NCBI GenBank assembly: GCA_045539625.1
Contig: JAZQFS010000122.1
Span: 1-49,892 of the forward strand
Source: UMGS1387 sp045539625
Lineage (GTDB): Bacteria > Bacillota > Clostridia > Oscillospirales > CAG-382
DNA length: 49,892 nt
Direction: 5' to 3'
Positions 15,924 to 23,723 of the stretch are shown here, piece after piece (the first letter of the stretch is position 1; each line of letters begins with the position of its first letter). Under the pieces are notes generated by a model. The model ran no database searches. It was given only the letters and a program-made list of their open reading frames with translations, and was not told the origin of the DNA. The translations under genes were made by a program, and so were the position numbers.

Positions 15924-16853
15924 ATGGATTTTAGTACAAATTATACAGTAAGAACAGATATGGCTGATGAAATTCTCGAGGGAATATACGGCAAAAAGGG
16001 TGATTTCGGCGACGGAATAACCTTTAAAAGCAGCACCTTCGGCAAAATCAAGGTGGAAAAAATGCACGTTGAACGGGATTTTATCTACGGAGACGTGAAA
16101 AAACAGGCAGGAAACTACGTTACGGTAGCCTTTGGCAATATTAACAGCTTTACCCGTGAAGAATTTGAGCAGGCTTGTGAAATTGCGGCAGATATTATAA
16201 GCGGTCTTATTCCCAAAGAAAAAGGCTTGTGCCTTACGGCGTGTCTTGGAAACAGAAATCTTTCGGCAGATGCCATAGGACCGCTGACTGCCGAGAAAAT
16301 AATTGTTTCAAGGCACATAAAGCAGTATAATCCTTCGTTGTTTTCACAAATGGAGCTTGGAGAATGTGCCTGTACCGTTACGGGTGTTACGGGAGAAACG
16401 GGAATAGATGCGGCAGAAATGCTGAAGGGTTTGGTGGAAAAGCTGAAGCCATGTTGTGTGATTGCTGTTGATGCACTTGCGTCTTCAAAAGTGACACGCC
16501 TTATGAATACGGTGCAGATAAGCGATACAGGTATAAATCCGGGATCGGGAGTAAATAACAGCAGAGGCGAAATAAGCAGAAATACACTTGGAGTACCCGT
16601 CATAGCAATAGGCGTGCCGACGGTGGTGGACGCTTCGACACTGTGTGCACATTTTCTCGATGAAAAGCTGACGGACAGACAGCTTTATCGGAACATAAAA
16701 AAAGAGTTTGAAGAAAAACCGTCGGACTTTTTTGTAACACCCAAGGACTCGGATATTTATGTAAAAAATCTGTCAAAGCTGATTGGCTTTGCAATAAACA
16801 AGGCGATGCACAAAGATATGTCTTTTTCGGAGATGGAGGAATTATTGAGCTGA
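15924..16853 (+). CDS. gpr: Spore germination protease GPR
   Basis: GPR is the protease that breaks down the small acid-soluble DNA-binding proteins of the spore core when spores germinate. The 309-residue protein is slightly shorter than Bacillus GPR. It has the conserved blocks CLGNRNLSADAIGPLTAEK (about 108-126), VTGVTGETGIDAAEM, VDALASSKVTRLMNTVQISD, and GINPGSGVNNSR. The N-terminal residues MDFSTNYTVRTDMADE resemble the propeptide region, which is cut off to activate the enzyme. AAAGGAGAAG precedes the ATG. It is followed by spoIIP, as in Bacillus and Clostridium. Confidence 0.95.
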   Translation: MDFSTNYTVRTDMADEILEGIYGKKGDFGDGITFKSSTFGKIKVEKMHVERDFIYGDVKKQAGNYVTVAFGNINSFTREEFEQACEIAADIISGLIPKEKGLCLTACLGNRNLSADAIGPLTAEKIIVSRHIKQYNPSLFSQMELGECACTVTGVTGETGIDAAEMLKGLVEKLKPCCVIAVDALASSKVTRLMNTVQISDTGINPGSGVNNSRGEISRNTLGVPVIAIGVPTVVDASTLCAHFLDEKLTDRQLYRNIKKEFEEKPSDFFVTPKDSDIYVKNLSKLIGFAINKAMHKDMSFSEMEELLS

Positions 16854-16879
16854 CGGCGGCATAAACTGTAAAAAAAGCG

Positions 16880-18226
16880 TTGGCGGTGAGGTTGTTGATT
16901 TATGAAAAAAACGGTGCGGGTACCGTAAGACAAAAAAGTGAAAACAGATACGGAATCAATGTAGGTACGGCACAGGCGAGAATTGTGGAATACAACAGAG
17001 AGGATATTATACCTGTTGTTGCAAAAGCCGTAAAGAAAAGAAATCTCAGAAAGACAATGCGAAAAAGCGGTATAAAAAGAAAGAAACACGGTTCTTTTCT
17101 GAAGGCTGTGACGGTTGCTGCTGCCGCATTGTTCTGCATTTTTACATTTGATGCGAAAAAGCTGGACGGTGTTATTTATGAAAAAACCTTCGCTGCCGTA
17201 AAGGGCATTGTAAACAGCATATTTGAGCAGGAGCATAAATCGCAACCTGAAACAAATGATGTAACAGACAGCTTTTTTGCACAAGAGGCGGAGTATACGG
17301 CAAATGCGGAAAAGCCTGTAAATTCACAACATACTGATTCAGAAAACACCATACTTTTGCCGCTGTCGGACAAGGACAGTGCCGTCGAAGAGCCGACGGC
17401 GTCTGTTTCGGGAACGGAAAATATGCCCGTTTCGGTGGACGGCGAGGTTTATTATCCCATTGTCACAAAGGATTTGTCGGCAAAAAGCGTTGCTGTTCTC
17501 AGTAATGCCACCTCCTACAGCCCCGATATGGAACAGGCGGTAAAAGAAAAACCTCCTGCTCTTGAAAATCTTGTTATAAATCCTGATGAGCCGCTGGTGC
17601 TGATAGTTCACACCCATGCCTGTGAAAGCTACACCGAGTACAGCGGTCTGTATCCGAAAAACGAAGCAACAAGAACAGAGGATACCGAAAAAAATGTTGT
17701 GAGAATCGGAAAGGAAATTGCCGATACTCTGTGGGGCTACGGTATAAACACCATTCATTGCACAAAGCTTTGCGACAAAGAATCATTTATCAATGCCTAT
17801 AATGTATCCCACAATACCGTTAAGGAATATCTTGAAAAGTATCCCTCAATCAGAATAGTAATTGACGTTCACCGTGATGCAATAGTCAAGGACAGCGGCG
17901 AGAGCATACGTCCTGCCGTCTCTATCGCAGGTCAGGAGTATGCACAGCTTATGTTTGTTGTGGGAACGGACAAATCGGGGCACAGCCACCCTGACTGGCA
18001 GGATAATCTCTCCCTTGCGGCAACGGTTCAGACGGCGGCAGAGGAGCGTTATCCGTCGCTGTTCAGAAATATCAATCTGAGAAGTGTGCCTTTTAATCAA
18101 TGGCTAAGTGACGGATATCTTCTGCTGGAGGCAGGCTCGGTATCAAATACACTTGACGAGGCACTTCTTTCAGCGCAGGCGTTTGCTCATACCTTGACGG
18201 CGGTCATCAAGGATAACGCCGTATAA
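16880..18226 (+). CDS. spoIIP: Stage II sporulation protein P (start uncertain)
   Basis: SpoIIP is a membrane-anchored amidase and endopeptidase that, with SpoIID and SpoIIM, digests septal peptidoglycan so the mother cell can engulf the forespore. The frame encodes up to 448 residues, with a membrane helix at about 74-92, a low-complexity linker, and the catalytic domain with HTHACESY, VIDVHRDAI and LLLEAGSVSNT. The start is unclear. The frame opens at TTG 16880, but the only well-placed ATG with a GGTGAGG site (16902) is one frame off and meets a stop after eight codons. A one-base change in its A7 run would join the two frames. Confidence 0.88.
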   Translation: MAVRLLIYEKNGAGTVRQKSENRYGINVGTAQARIVEYNREDIIPVVAKAVKKRNLRKTMRKSGIKRKKHGSFLKAVTVAAAALFCIFTFDAKKLDGVIYEKTFAAVKGIVNSIFEQEHKSQPETNDVTDSFFAQEAEYTANAEKPVNSQHTDSENTILLPLSDKDSAVEEPTASVSGTENMPVSVDGEVYYPIVTKDLSAKSVAVLSNATSYSPDMEQAVKEKPPALENLVINPDEPLVLIVHTHACESYTEYSGLYPKNEATRTEDTEKNVVRIGKEIADTLWGYGINTIHCTKLCDKESFINAYNVSHNTVKEYLEKYPSIRIVIDVHRDAIVKDSGESIRPAVSIAGQEYAQLMFVVGTDKSGHSHPDWQDNLSLAATVQTAAEERYPSLFRNINLRSVPFNQWLSDGYLLLEAGSVSNTLDEALLSAQAFAHTLTAVIKDNAV

Positions 18227-18265
18227 TAAAGGAAAAATACAGGAAATAAGAAAGGAAGCTTAATA

Positions 18266-18589
18266 ATGACAGATAAAATCAAGCCTTTTGCCACGTCTTT
18301 TATAGCGGCTGTTATTGTACTGTCCTCAATTGGAATAATATGTACGTCCGCCCTGTTTGAGGCGGACTTTGCCATTGACGGAACGGTGGTTACGGTTTTG
18401 GGAAAAAGCTTTGAAATAAACGGTAATGTGATTGGGGCATTGAATGTTCTTGTGTCCTTTAACGAAAAGCTTTGGGGAAGTGCGGTATGGTCTGTGATTA
18501 CGGAAGTATTTCAAATAACAGTGGCTCTTGCCGCAGGGTTGCTTGACATTTTTTTAAATATTATAGAAAAAGCGGCGGTGCAGTTATGA
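18266..18589 (+). CDS. Small exported/membrane protein in the yqxA position
   Basis: A 107-residue protein with an N-terminal membrane segment (about 8-30), a short middle part with VTVLGKSFEINGNV, and a second hydrophobic stretch near the C terminus (about 75-100). In Bacillus subtilis the order is rpsT, gpr, spoIIP, yqxA, lepA, and this gene holds the yqxA place. YqxA is a short membrane protein of unknown function. Similarity is judged from position, size and topology, not from an alignment. It overlaps the next gene by four bases (ATGA), so the two are translationally coupled. Confidence 0.5.
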   Translation: MTDKIKPFATSFIAAVIVLSSIGIICTSALFEADFAIDGTVVTVLGKSFEINGNVIGALNVLVSFNEKLWGSAVWSVITEVFQITVALAAGLLDIFLNIIEKAAVQL

Positions 18590-18975
18590 GAAAGGCAGCT
18601 TCTTTTGTACAGCTGTTTTTGCTTGGCGGATTCGGTTATGGGCTGTGCGAAATATTGTGGCGGGGATATACCCATATTTCAATGGTAATCCTGGGCGGTA
18701 TCTGCTTTTTGGTTATATTTCAGTGCGACAAGAGATTTTACCCTCTGTCTGCGTCATTGCGATGTGTGGTAAGCGGTGTATTTATTACGTCGATGGAGCT
18801 TGTGTGCGGGTGTGTTGTAAATGTTGTAATGGGGCTTGATGTGTGGGACTATTCAGATATGGCTTATAATTTTTACGGGCAGATATGTCTTGGTTTTTCC
18901 TTGCTGTGGATACTGTTATCTTTGCCTGTAATAAAGCTGTGCGGGTATATGAGAAGAAATATGGGAGAAATGTAA
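18586..18975 (+). CDS. Putative CmpB-type ABC transporter membrane protein
   Basis: A 129-residue membrane protein with about four helices. The C-terminal part contains WDYSDMAYNFYGQICLGFSL, which resembles the WDYS...N..GQICL signature of the putative ABC-transporter type IV (CmpB) family found in Firmicutes. No ATPase gene is next to it. Its function is unknown. It is coupled to the preceding gene by an ATGA overlap and closes the spoIIP operon. The sequence after it has two small palindromes (GTTAATTTTTTAAC and TTAACAGCCTGTTAA) but no clear terminator. Confidence 0.6.
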   Translation: MRKAASFVQLFLLGGFGYGLCEILWRGYTHISMVILGGICFLVIFQCDKRFYPLSASLRCVVSGVFITSMELVCGCVVNVVMGLDVWDYSDMAYNFYGQICLGFSLLWILLSLPVIKLCGYMRRNMGEM

Positions 18976-19057
18976 TAAGAAAAATATGTTAATTTTTTAA
19001 CAGCCTGTTAAATTGCCTACAATTGGAGAAAAATCGTCAGAAAATACAAAAATGCGG

Positions 19058-19086
19058 TTGACAACAGAAAAAAAGGAATGTATAAT
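19058..19086 (+). promoter_or_regulatory. Strong sigma-A promoter for serC-serA
   Basis: Perfect TTGACA and TATAAT hexamers, 17 bases apart. A 15-base palindrome, TTAACAGCCTGTTAA, lies 47 bases upstream at 18997-19011 and could be a regulator site. Confidence 0.85.
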
Positions 19087-19134
19087 AGTAATTACCAATT
19101 TATTTTTATTTTTTCAATTGTTGGAGGTATAACA

Positions 19135-20214
19135 ATGAGCAGAATATACAACTTTTCAGCAGGTCCTTCCATGCTGCCTGTAGAAGTACTTGAGCAGTGT
19201 GCAGCAGAAATGCTTGACTATAACGGCAGCGGTATGTCCGTAATGGAAATGAGCCACCGCAGTCCCGTTTATGATGCAATTATCAAGGAAACCGAAGCTG
19301 ACTTCAGAAAGCTCATGAACATTCCCGACAACTACAAGGTTCTGTTCCTTCAGGGCGGTGCGTCCACACAGTTCGCAGCCGTTCCCCTCAATCTGATGAA
19401 GACCGGTAAGGCAGACTATGTAGTTTCCGGTCAGTTCTCAAAGAAGGCATATAAGGAAGCCCAGAAGTACGGCGACGTTAAGTGTATCGCTACTTCCGAG
19501 GACAGAACATTTGCTTATATTCCCGAAATCACACCCGATATGGTAAGAGAAGATGCAGACTATGTACACGTTTGCTACAACAATACCATTTTCGGTACAA
19601 AGTATCCAGAAGTTCCCAACGTAGGTGATAAGGTTCTTGTTGCCGATATGTCTTCCTGCATCACAAGCGAACCTGTTGATGTAACAAAGTTCGGCGTAAT
19701 CTACGCAGGTGCACAGAAGAACATGGCTCCCGCAGGTCTTACGGTTGTTATTATCAGAGAAGACCTTCTGGGTACAGAAAAGGAATTTACTCCCGTTATG
19801 CTCAGCTACAAGGAAATGGCTGAAAATGACTCTATGTACAATACTCCTCCTTGCTACGCAATCTACGTTGCAGGTCTTGTATATAAGTGGGCTCTTAAGA
19901 ATGGCGGACTTGAAGCTATGAAGAAGAGAAACGAAGAAAAGGCAGCTCTCCTTTACGACTACCTTGACTCCTCAAAGCTCTTCAAGCCCACAGCTGATAA
20001 GAAGTGCCGTTCCATGATGAACGTTTGCTTTGTAACAGGCGACGCTGACCTTGACAAGAAGTTCTGCAAGGAAGCAGAAGCTGCAGGTCTTTCCAACCTT
20101 AAGGGACACAGAAGTGTAGGCGGTATGCGTGCATCCATTTACAATGCTATGCCCAGAGAAGGCGTTGAAGCTCTCGTTGCATTCATGAAGAAGTTCGAGG
20201 CAGAAAACGCTTGA
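19135..20214 (+). CDS. serC: Phosphoserine aminotransferase
   Basis: SerC moves an amino group from glutamate to 3-phosphohydroxypyruvate to make phosphoserine, with pyridoxal phosphate. The 359-residue protein begins SRIYNFSAGPSMLP, a hallmark of SerC, and has GGASTQFAAVP and the PLP-lysine segment YAGAQKNMAPAGL (the lysine in AQKN). An upstream ATG in frame overlaps the -10 element and cannot be the start; the ATG at 19135 follows TTGGAGG. Codon choice is notably C-rich at third positions (TTC, TAC, AAG), as in highly expressed genes. serA follows after 49 bases. Confidence 0.96.
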   Translation: MSRIYNFSAGPSMLPVEVLEQCAAEMLDYNGSGMSVMEMSHRSPVYDAIIKETEADFRKLMNIPDNYKVLFLQGGASTQFAAVPLNLMKTGKADYVVSGQFSKKAYKEAQKYGDVKCIATSEDRTFAYIPEITPDMVREDADYVHVCYNNTIFGTKYPEVPNVGDKVLVADMSSCITSEPVDVTKFGVIYAGAQKNMAPAGLTVVIIREDLLGTEKEFTPVMLSYKEMAENDSMYNTPPCYAIYVAGLVYKWALKNGGLEAMKKRNEEKAALLYDYLDSSKLFKPTADKKCRSMMNVCFVTGDADLDKKFCKEAEAAGLSNLKGHRSVGGMRASIYNAMPREGVEALVAFMKKFEAENA

Positions 20215-20263
20215 ATTAACCTAATATAACGGGACGTCGTCCCAAACAAGGAGAAAAACCAAA

Positions 20264-21418
20264 ATGTATAATGTAAAATTACTCAACAAAATCGCAAAGT
20301 GCGGTACTGATATTTTTGACAAAGGTACATACACAGTAGGCGAAGACGTAAACAATGCCGAAGCCATTATGGTAAGAAGTGCATCCATGCACGAAATGGA
20401 ATTTGACAAGGAATTACTTGCAATTGCAAGAGCAGGCGCAGGTGTAAACAACATTCCCGTTGACAAGTGTGCCGACGAAGGTATTGTTGTATTCAACACA
20501 CCCGGTGCAAACGCAAACGCTGTTAAGGAGCTTGCAATCTGTGCACTTCTTCTTGGCTCAAGAAAGATTGTTGACGGTATCAACTGGGCTTCCACACTTA
20601 CAGAGGACGTTGCAAAGGCAGTTGAAAAGGGCAAGGGGGCATACGTAGGTCCTGAGCTTTACGGCAAGACTTTAGGTGTTATCGGTCTTGGTGCTATCGG
20701 TGCTTTGCTTGCAAACGCTGCAGAAGCACTTGGCATGACAGTATATGGTTATGACCCCTTCATCAGCGTTGATGCTGCCTGGAAGCTTTCCGGTACAATC
20801 AAGCATGCAAGCGAGCTTTCCGAAATCTACGAAAAGTGCGACTACATCTCTGTTCACGTTCCTTCCACACCTGACACAAAGGGTATGATCAATGCAGAAA
20901 CCATCGCTCAGATGAAGGACGGCGTAAGAATTATCAACCTTGCAAGAGCGGACCTTGTAAACGCTGCTGACATCAAGAAAGCACTGGCTGACGGTAAGGT
21001 TGGCGCATATGTTGTTGACTTCCCCACCGAAGAAACAATTAATGTTCCCGGCATCGTTGCAATTCCTCACCTTGGTGCTTCAACTCCCGAATCAGAGGAC
21101 AACTGTGCTGTTATGGCGGCAAATGAGCTTGTTGATTACCTTGAAAACGGTAACATCAAGAACAGCGTAAACTTCCCCAACGTTTTAATGCCTCACACAG
21201 GTGATGCAAGAATCTGCGTTCTTCATAAGAACGTTCCTTCAATCATCGCACAGGTAACTGCAGTTCTTTCAGATGCAAAGATTAACATTGAAAATATGGT
21301 TAACGCATCCAAGAAGGAAAATGCATACTCACTCTTTGAAGTTAAGGGTGATCTTGCTGCAGACATTGCCGAAAAGATTGCTGCTATTGAAAATGTAGTA
21401 AGAGTAAGAATTATCTAA
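20264..21418 (+). CDS. serA: D-3-phosphoglycerate dehydrogenase
   Basis: SerA oxidises 3-phosphoglycerate with NAD+, the entry step to serine. The 384-residue protein has the substrate loop ARAGAGVNNIPVDKC, the Rossmann motif GVIGLGAIGALLAN (about 143-156), NLARADLVN and IPHLGASTPESEDNCA with the catalytic histidine. A C-terminal ACT domain (about 315-384) usually gives feedback control by serine; there is no extra intervening domain, so this is the short form. It is cotranscribed with serC. The 49-base gap holds GGGACGTCGTCCC, a small palindrome like the dispersed repeat at 21517. Confidence 0.95.
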   Translation: MYNVKLLNKIAKCGTDIFDKGTYTVGEDVNNAEAIMVRSASMHEMEFDKELLAIARAGAGVNNIPVDKCADEGIVVFNTPGANANAVKELAICALLLGSRKIVDGINWASTLTEDVAKAVEKGKGAYVGPELYGKTLGVIGLGAIGALLANAAEALGMTVYGYDPFISVDAAWKLSGTIKHASELSEIYEKCDYISVHVPSTPDTKGMINAETIAQMKDGVRIINLARADLVNAADIKKALADGKVGAYVVDFPTEETINVPGIVAIPHLGASTPESEDNCAVMAANELVDYLENGNIKNSVNFPNVLMPHTGDARICVLHKNVPSIIAQVTAVLSDAKINIENMVNASKKENAYSLFEVKGDLAADIAEKIAAIENVVRVRII

Positions 21419-21439
21419 GGATAGCATCAAAAATAATTG

Positions 21440-21475
21440 TCCCATGTATCTTTGATAGGTACATGGGATTTTTTT
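21440..21475 (+). terminator. Rho-independent terminator after serA
   Basis: A TCCCATGTA.../...TACATGGGA stem followed by seven T residues. Confidence 0.88.
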
Positions 21476-21516
21476 ATCGCTTTTTATTTTTTTAAGATAC
21501 AAAAAAGCATAAAAAT

Positions 21517-21544
21517 CGGGACGATGTGGGCATCGTCCCCTACG
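21517..21544. repeat. Dispersed palindromic repeat, copy A (type 2)
   Basis: GGGACGATG and CATCGTCCC pair as a nine-base stem around TGGG, followed by CCTACG on the 3' side. Its reverse complement begins CGTAGGGGACGATGCCCAC and matches the element at 30585 almost base for base. Confidence 0.7.
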
Positions 21545-21568
21545 AAAAAGAAAAAACATATAAAATTC

Positions 21569-21600
21569 GGGGCTGTATCAAACGTGATACAACCCCTTTT
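21569..21600 (-). terminator. Bidirectional terminator after hydF
   Basis: A 12-pair stem, GGGGTTGTATCA against TGATACAGCCCC with one G-U, lies eight bases past the hydF stop. T residues follow on both strands. Confidence 0.65.
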
Positions 21601-21607
21601 AACAATC

Positions 21608-22804
21608 TTAGTCTTTTTTCATATTGAGAAATTCTGTGGAAATATCCAAAATCCCGTTGATTTTTGCAATAACCGTACCGTAGTTGGTAAAAGGAATTCC
21701 CTGATATTCCGCCTGTTTTCTTCTGCGGATAACTTCACGCTCTGTCAGCATACAGCCGCCGCAGTGAATAACAACATCAAATTCCGACAAATCCTCGGGA
21801 AAGTCTGTGCCCTGTGTAAAGTGAAATTCAACGTCCTTTTTGCAATAGCCCTTAATCCAGCCGGGAAGCTTTACCGTTCCGATGTCTTCGCACTGTCTGT
21901 GATGAGTACAGCCTTCGGAAATAAGGATTTTACTGCCGTCGGTCAGCTCGTCAAGTACCTTTGCTCCCTTTACTGCACCGTCAAGAAATCCTTTAAAGCG
22001 TGCCATAAGAATGGAGAAAGAGGTTAGGGGTATTTCTCTCGGCACTATTTTCATTACCTTGCCGAACACCTGACTGTCGGTTATAACAAGCTTTGGCGTG
22101 CGTCCTATGGTTTTAAGAGTGTGCTCAAGGTTAGTTTCCTTAACCACCATAATCTCGGCATTTGCGTCAAGACCGTCACGGATAACCTGCTGCTGAGGAA
22201 GTATAATTCTTCCCTTGGGAGCAGAGGAATCTATGGGTACAACTAAAATTACAAGATCGTTTTCGCTTACTAAATCGGAAATAATCGGCTTTTCTACCGT
22301 GGAGTTCTTTGCAAGAGCCTTTGCCATAAGGTTTTTAAGCTCTTCAATGCCAAGGTTTTCTGTAGCACTTGTGTAGACTGAATTTTCTTCGAGAGATATT
22401 TCTCTGTCGCTTTCGTCAGCCTTGTTGTATACAATTATAAAGGGAACTCCCCTGTTTCTGAAAAGCTCAATGAGAGTGGTGTCGGTTTCCGAAAGACCTT
22501 CCTTTGCCGAGGAAACAAGCACAGCAAGGTCGCATTTGGCGATAGTCTCCTTGGTCTTTTTCATACGAAGACCGCCAAGAGCACTTTCATCGTCAAAGCC
22601 GGGTGTGTCAATTATGACAACAGGACCGAATGGCAAAAGCTCCATTGCTTTTTTTACGGGGTCGGTGGTTGTTCCCGATACGGGAGAAACGATGGAAATT
22701 TGCTGGTTTGTAATGGCGTTTACAAGGCTTGACTTGCCTGCATTTGTACGTCCGAAAAAGCCTATGTGTGAGCGAACGGCGCTCGGTGTTTCGTTTAAGC
22801 TCAT
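21608..22804 (-). CDS. hydF: [FeFe]-hydrogenase maturation GTPase HydF
   Basis: HydF is the GTPase scaffold on which the diiron subcluster of [FeFe]-hydrogenase is built, before transfer to the hydrogenase. The 398-residue protein has the N-terminal GTPase domain (FFGRTNAGKSSLVNAI, IDTPGFDD, NKAD), a middle dimerisation domain, and a C-terminal domain with the cluster ligands EGCTHHRQCEDIG (about 300) and HCGGCM (about 350). hydE and hydG are not in the window. It shows that the organism probably makes hydrogen by fermentation. Confidence 0.94.
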   Translation of the reverse strand: MSLNETPSAVRSHIGFFGRTNAGKSSLVNAITNQQISIVSPVSGTTTDPVKKAMELLPFGPVVIIDTPGFDDESALGGLRMKKTKETIAKCDLAVLVSSAKEGLSETDTTLIELFRNRGVPFIIVYNKADESDREISLEENSVYTSATENLGIEELKNLMAKALAKNSTVEKPIISDLVSENDLVILVVPIDSSAPKGRIILPQQQVIRDGLDANAEIMVVKETNLEHTLKTIGRTPKLVITDSQVFGKVMKIVPREIPLTSFSILMARFKGFLDGAVKGAKVLDELTDGSKILISEGCTHHRQCEDIGTVKLPGWIKGYCKKDVEFHFTQGTDFPEDLSEFDVVIHCGGCMLTEREVIRRRKQAEYQGIPFTNYGTVIAKINGILDISTEFLNMKKD

Positions 22805-22824
22805 AGTATCACCCTTTGCATTTA

Positions 22825-22848
22825 TAATTATGTAATTATGTAATTATG
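22825..22848. repeat. Three tandem copies of TAATTATG
   Basis: Three perfect eight-base units lie between hydF and the SLOG-like gene, flanked by GTATCA (22806-22811) and TGATAC (22847-22852) in inverted order. The block is in the hydF upstream region and could be a regulator site or a slippage product. Confidence 0.6.
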
Positions 22849-22910
22849 ATACCACAAGCTGTGAAAAAAATCAATACACTGTTCCGAAATCAAACTGCTC
22901 GCAGTAAAAT

Positions 22911-23378
22911 TTATAGATGTGTATTATCATCAGAGCTTTCTTCACTGTCCGACAGCATAATTACGGGCTTGTCTTTGCTTTTGGCATAGGTGAGCATTTT
23001 TGTCTCTTCCCCGACGGCGTGCCTGACAAAAGCCACAACTGTGTCTGCTTCACGCACCATGTACTCATTTCTTCTTGTAATGGAATATTTTCTGTTGATA
23101 CGGTATAAATCGGGGTGATCGTTTTTGTCGTACAAATCCCTGTCAAAGTCACGGCAAGGATACGGGGTTACAAGAACAGAAGTTATTTTTGGATAGGACT
23201 GCTTAAAAAATTTAACGGCGATGGCACACATTCTGTCAAACTCACCGTTTCCGCCAAGTAAAAAGATGTCAGCGCCCTCACATATTAACTTTTCCAGGAC
23301 TGAGTAAAGCTGTTTTCTGATGTGTTCGTAATTACTGTGCTGTAAGCTGTACTGACCGCAAAAGGTTACGGTTTTCAT
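22911..23378 (-). CDS. SLOG-superfamily protein (YpsA/DUF1273-like)
   Basis: A 155-residue protein starting MKTVTFCGQYSLQH. The motif LLGGNGEFDRMC (about 40-51) resembles the glycine-rich nucleotide-binding loop of the SLOG fold. RRNEYMVREADTVVAFV in the second half matches the YpsA/DUF1273 type, where a similar segment reads 'R N ..M.. .D.vvA'. Such proteins bind nucleotides or nucleotide-derived ligands; the true function is unknown. A structured RNA and a terminator end only 12 bases before the ATG, so expression is probably set by that leader. Codon use is like the neighbours. Confidence 0.6.
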   Translation of the reverse strand: MKTVTFCGQYSLQHSNYEHIRKQLYSVLEKLICEGADIFLLGGNGEFDRMCAIAVKFFKQSYPKITSVLVTPYPCRDFDRDLYDKNDHPDLYRINRKYSITRRNEYMVREADTVVAFVRHAVGEETKMLTYAKSKDKPVIMLSDSEESSDDNTHL

Positions 23379-23390
23379 ACGTTTCGCCCC

Positions 23391-23434
23391 CAAAAACAAA
23401 AAGTGTGCAGCCTGTAAGAACAGAACTGCACACT
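23391..23434 (-). terminator. Rho-independent terminator between the structured RNA and the SLOG-like gene
   Basis: AGTGTGCAG and CTGCACACT form a nine-pair stem on the minus strand, followed by TTTTTGTTTTT. The gene start is 12 bases later, so this can act as a conditional terminator. Confidence 0.85.
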
Positions 23435-23602
23435 AAAAAACGACGGCTCTGTTCTAAAAGGTTACCACACACTTTTACTCACACACTTATCCGAGGACAA
23501 GGGCACGTCAAACAAGAGCGTACGCTTTTTACTTAGCATACCCCCTGTGACTCGGATTATAAGTGCGAGAATACTATTCCATTTTATGAGTAAAAGTGTG
23601 GT
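23391..23602 (-). ncRNA. Structured leader RNA or small RNA upstream of the SLOG-like gene
   Basis: Transcription from the promoter at 23609-23637 would begin near 23602, exactly at the 5' strand of a long closing helix. ACCACAC and UUUUACUCA pair with UGAGUAAAA and GUGUGUGGU at 23464-23481, with a two-base bulge. Inside are an asymmetric loop, a helix CACUU..AUCCGAG with CUCGGAUAAGUG, and a GUAUGCU/AGCGUAC hairpin. After the closing helix AGAACAGA (23448-23455) can pair with UCUGUUCU in the loop of the terminator at 23391-23434. That is the layout of a riboswitch with an antiterminator. It could instead be a free RNA. It fits no family I recognise. Confidence 0.55.
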
Positions 23603-23608
23603 ATCCAC

Positions 23609-23637
23609 ATTATAACATAGATTTCCTACAATTACAA
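23609..23637 (-). promoter_or_regulatory. Promoter of the structured RNA
   Basis: On the minus strand TTGTAA and TATAAT are 17 bases apart. The predicted start falls on the first pairs of the closing helix. Confidence 0.65.
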
Positions 23638-23670
23638 TACCAAAGTTTTTTTGAAGCAGTAAAATGATAA

Positions 23671-23704
23671 TAAAAAATCCGCCTGTACCAAAGATACAAG
23701 CGGA
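23671..23704 (-). terminator. Rho-independent terminator after the DAHP synthase gene
   Basis: TCCGCTTGTA and TACAGGCGGA form ten pairs (one G-U) on the minus strand, followed by TTTTTTATT. It ends the ilvA-ridA-DAHP synthase transcript and isolates the RNA unit downstream. Confidence 0.85.
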
Positions 23705-23723
23705 GTAAAAATTGTTTTTGTTA

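Noticed and set aside
19078..19134. Upstream ATG for serC
   Set aside because: The ATG overlaps the -10 hexamer of the promoter; TTGGAGG and the conserved start fit 19135.
23391..23602. Firm call of 6S RNA for the structured RNA
   Set aside because: The start at a long closing helix is 6S-like, but the internal loop is one-sided and the top is branched, and a terminator plus gene start follow at once. Left as an open candidate.
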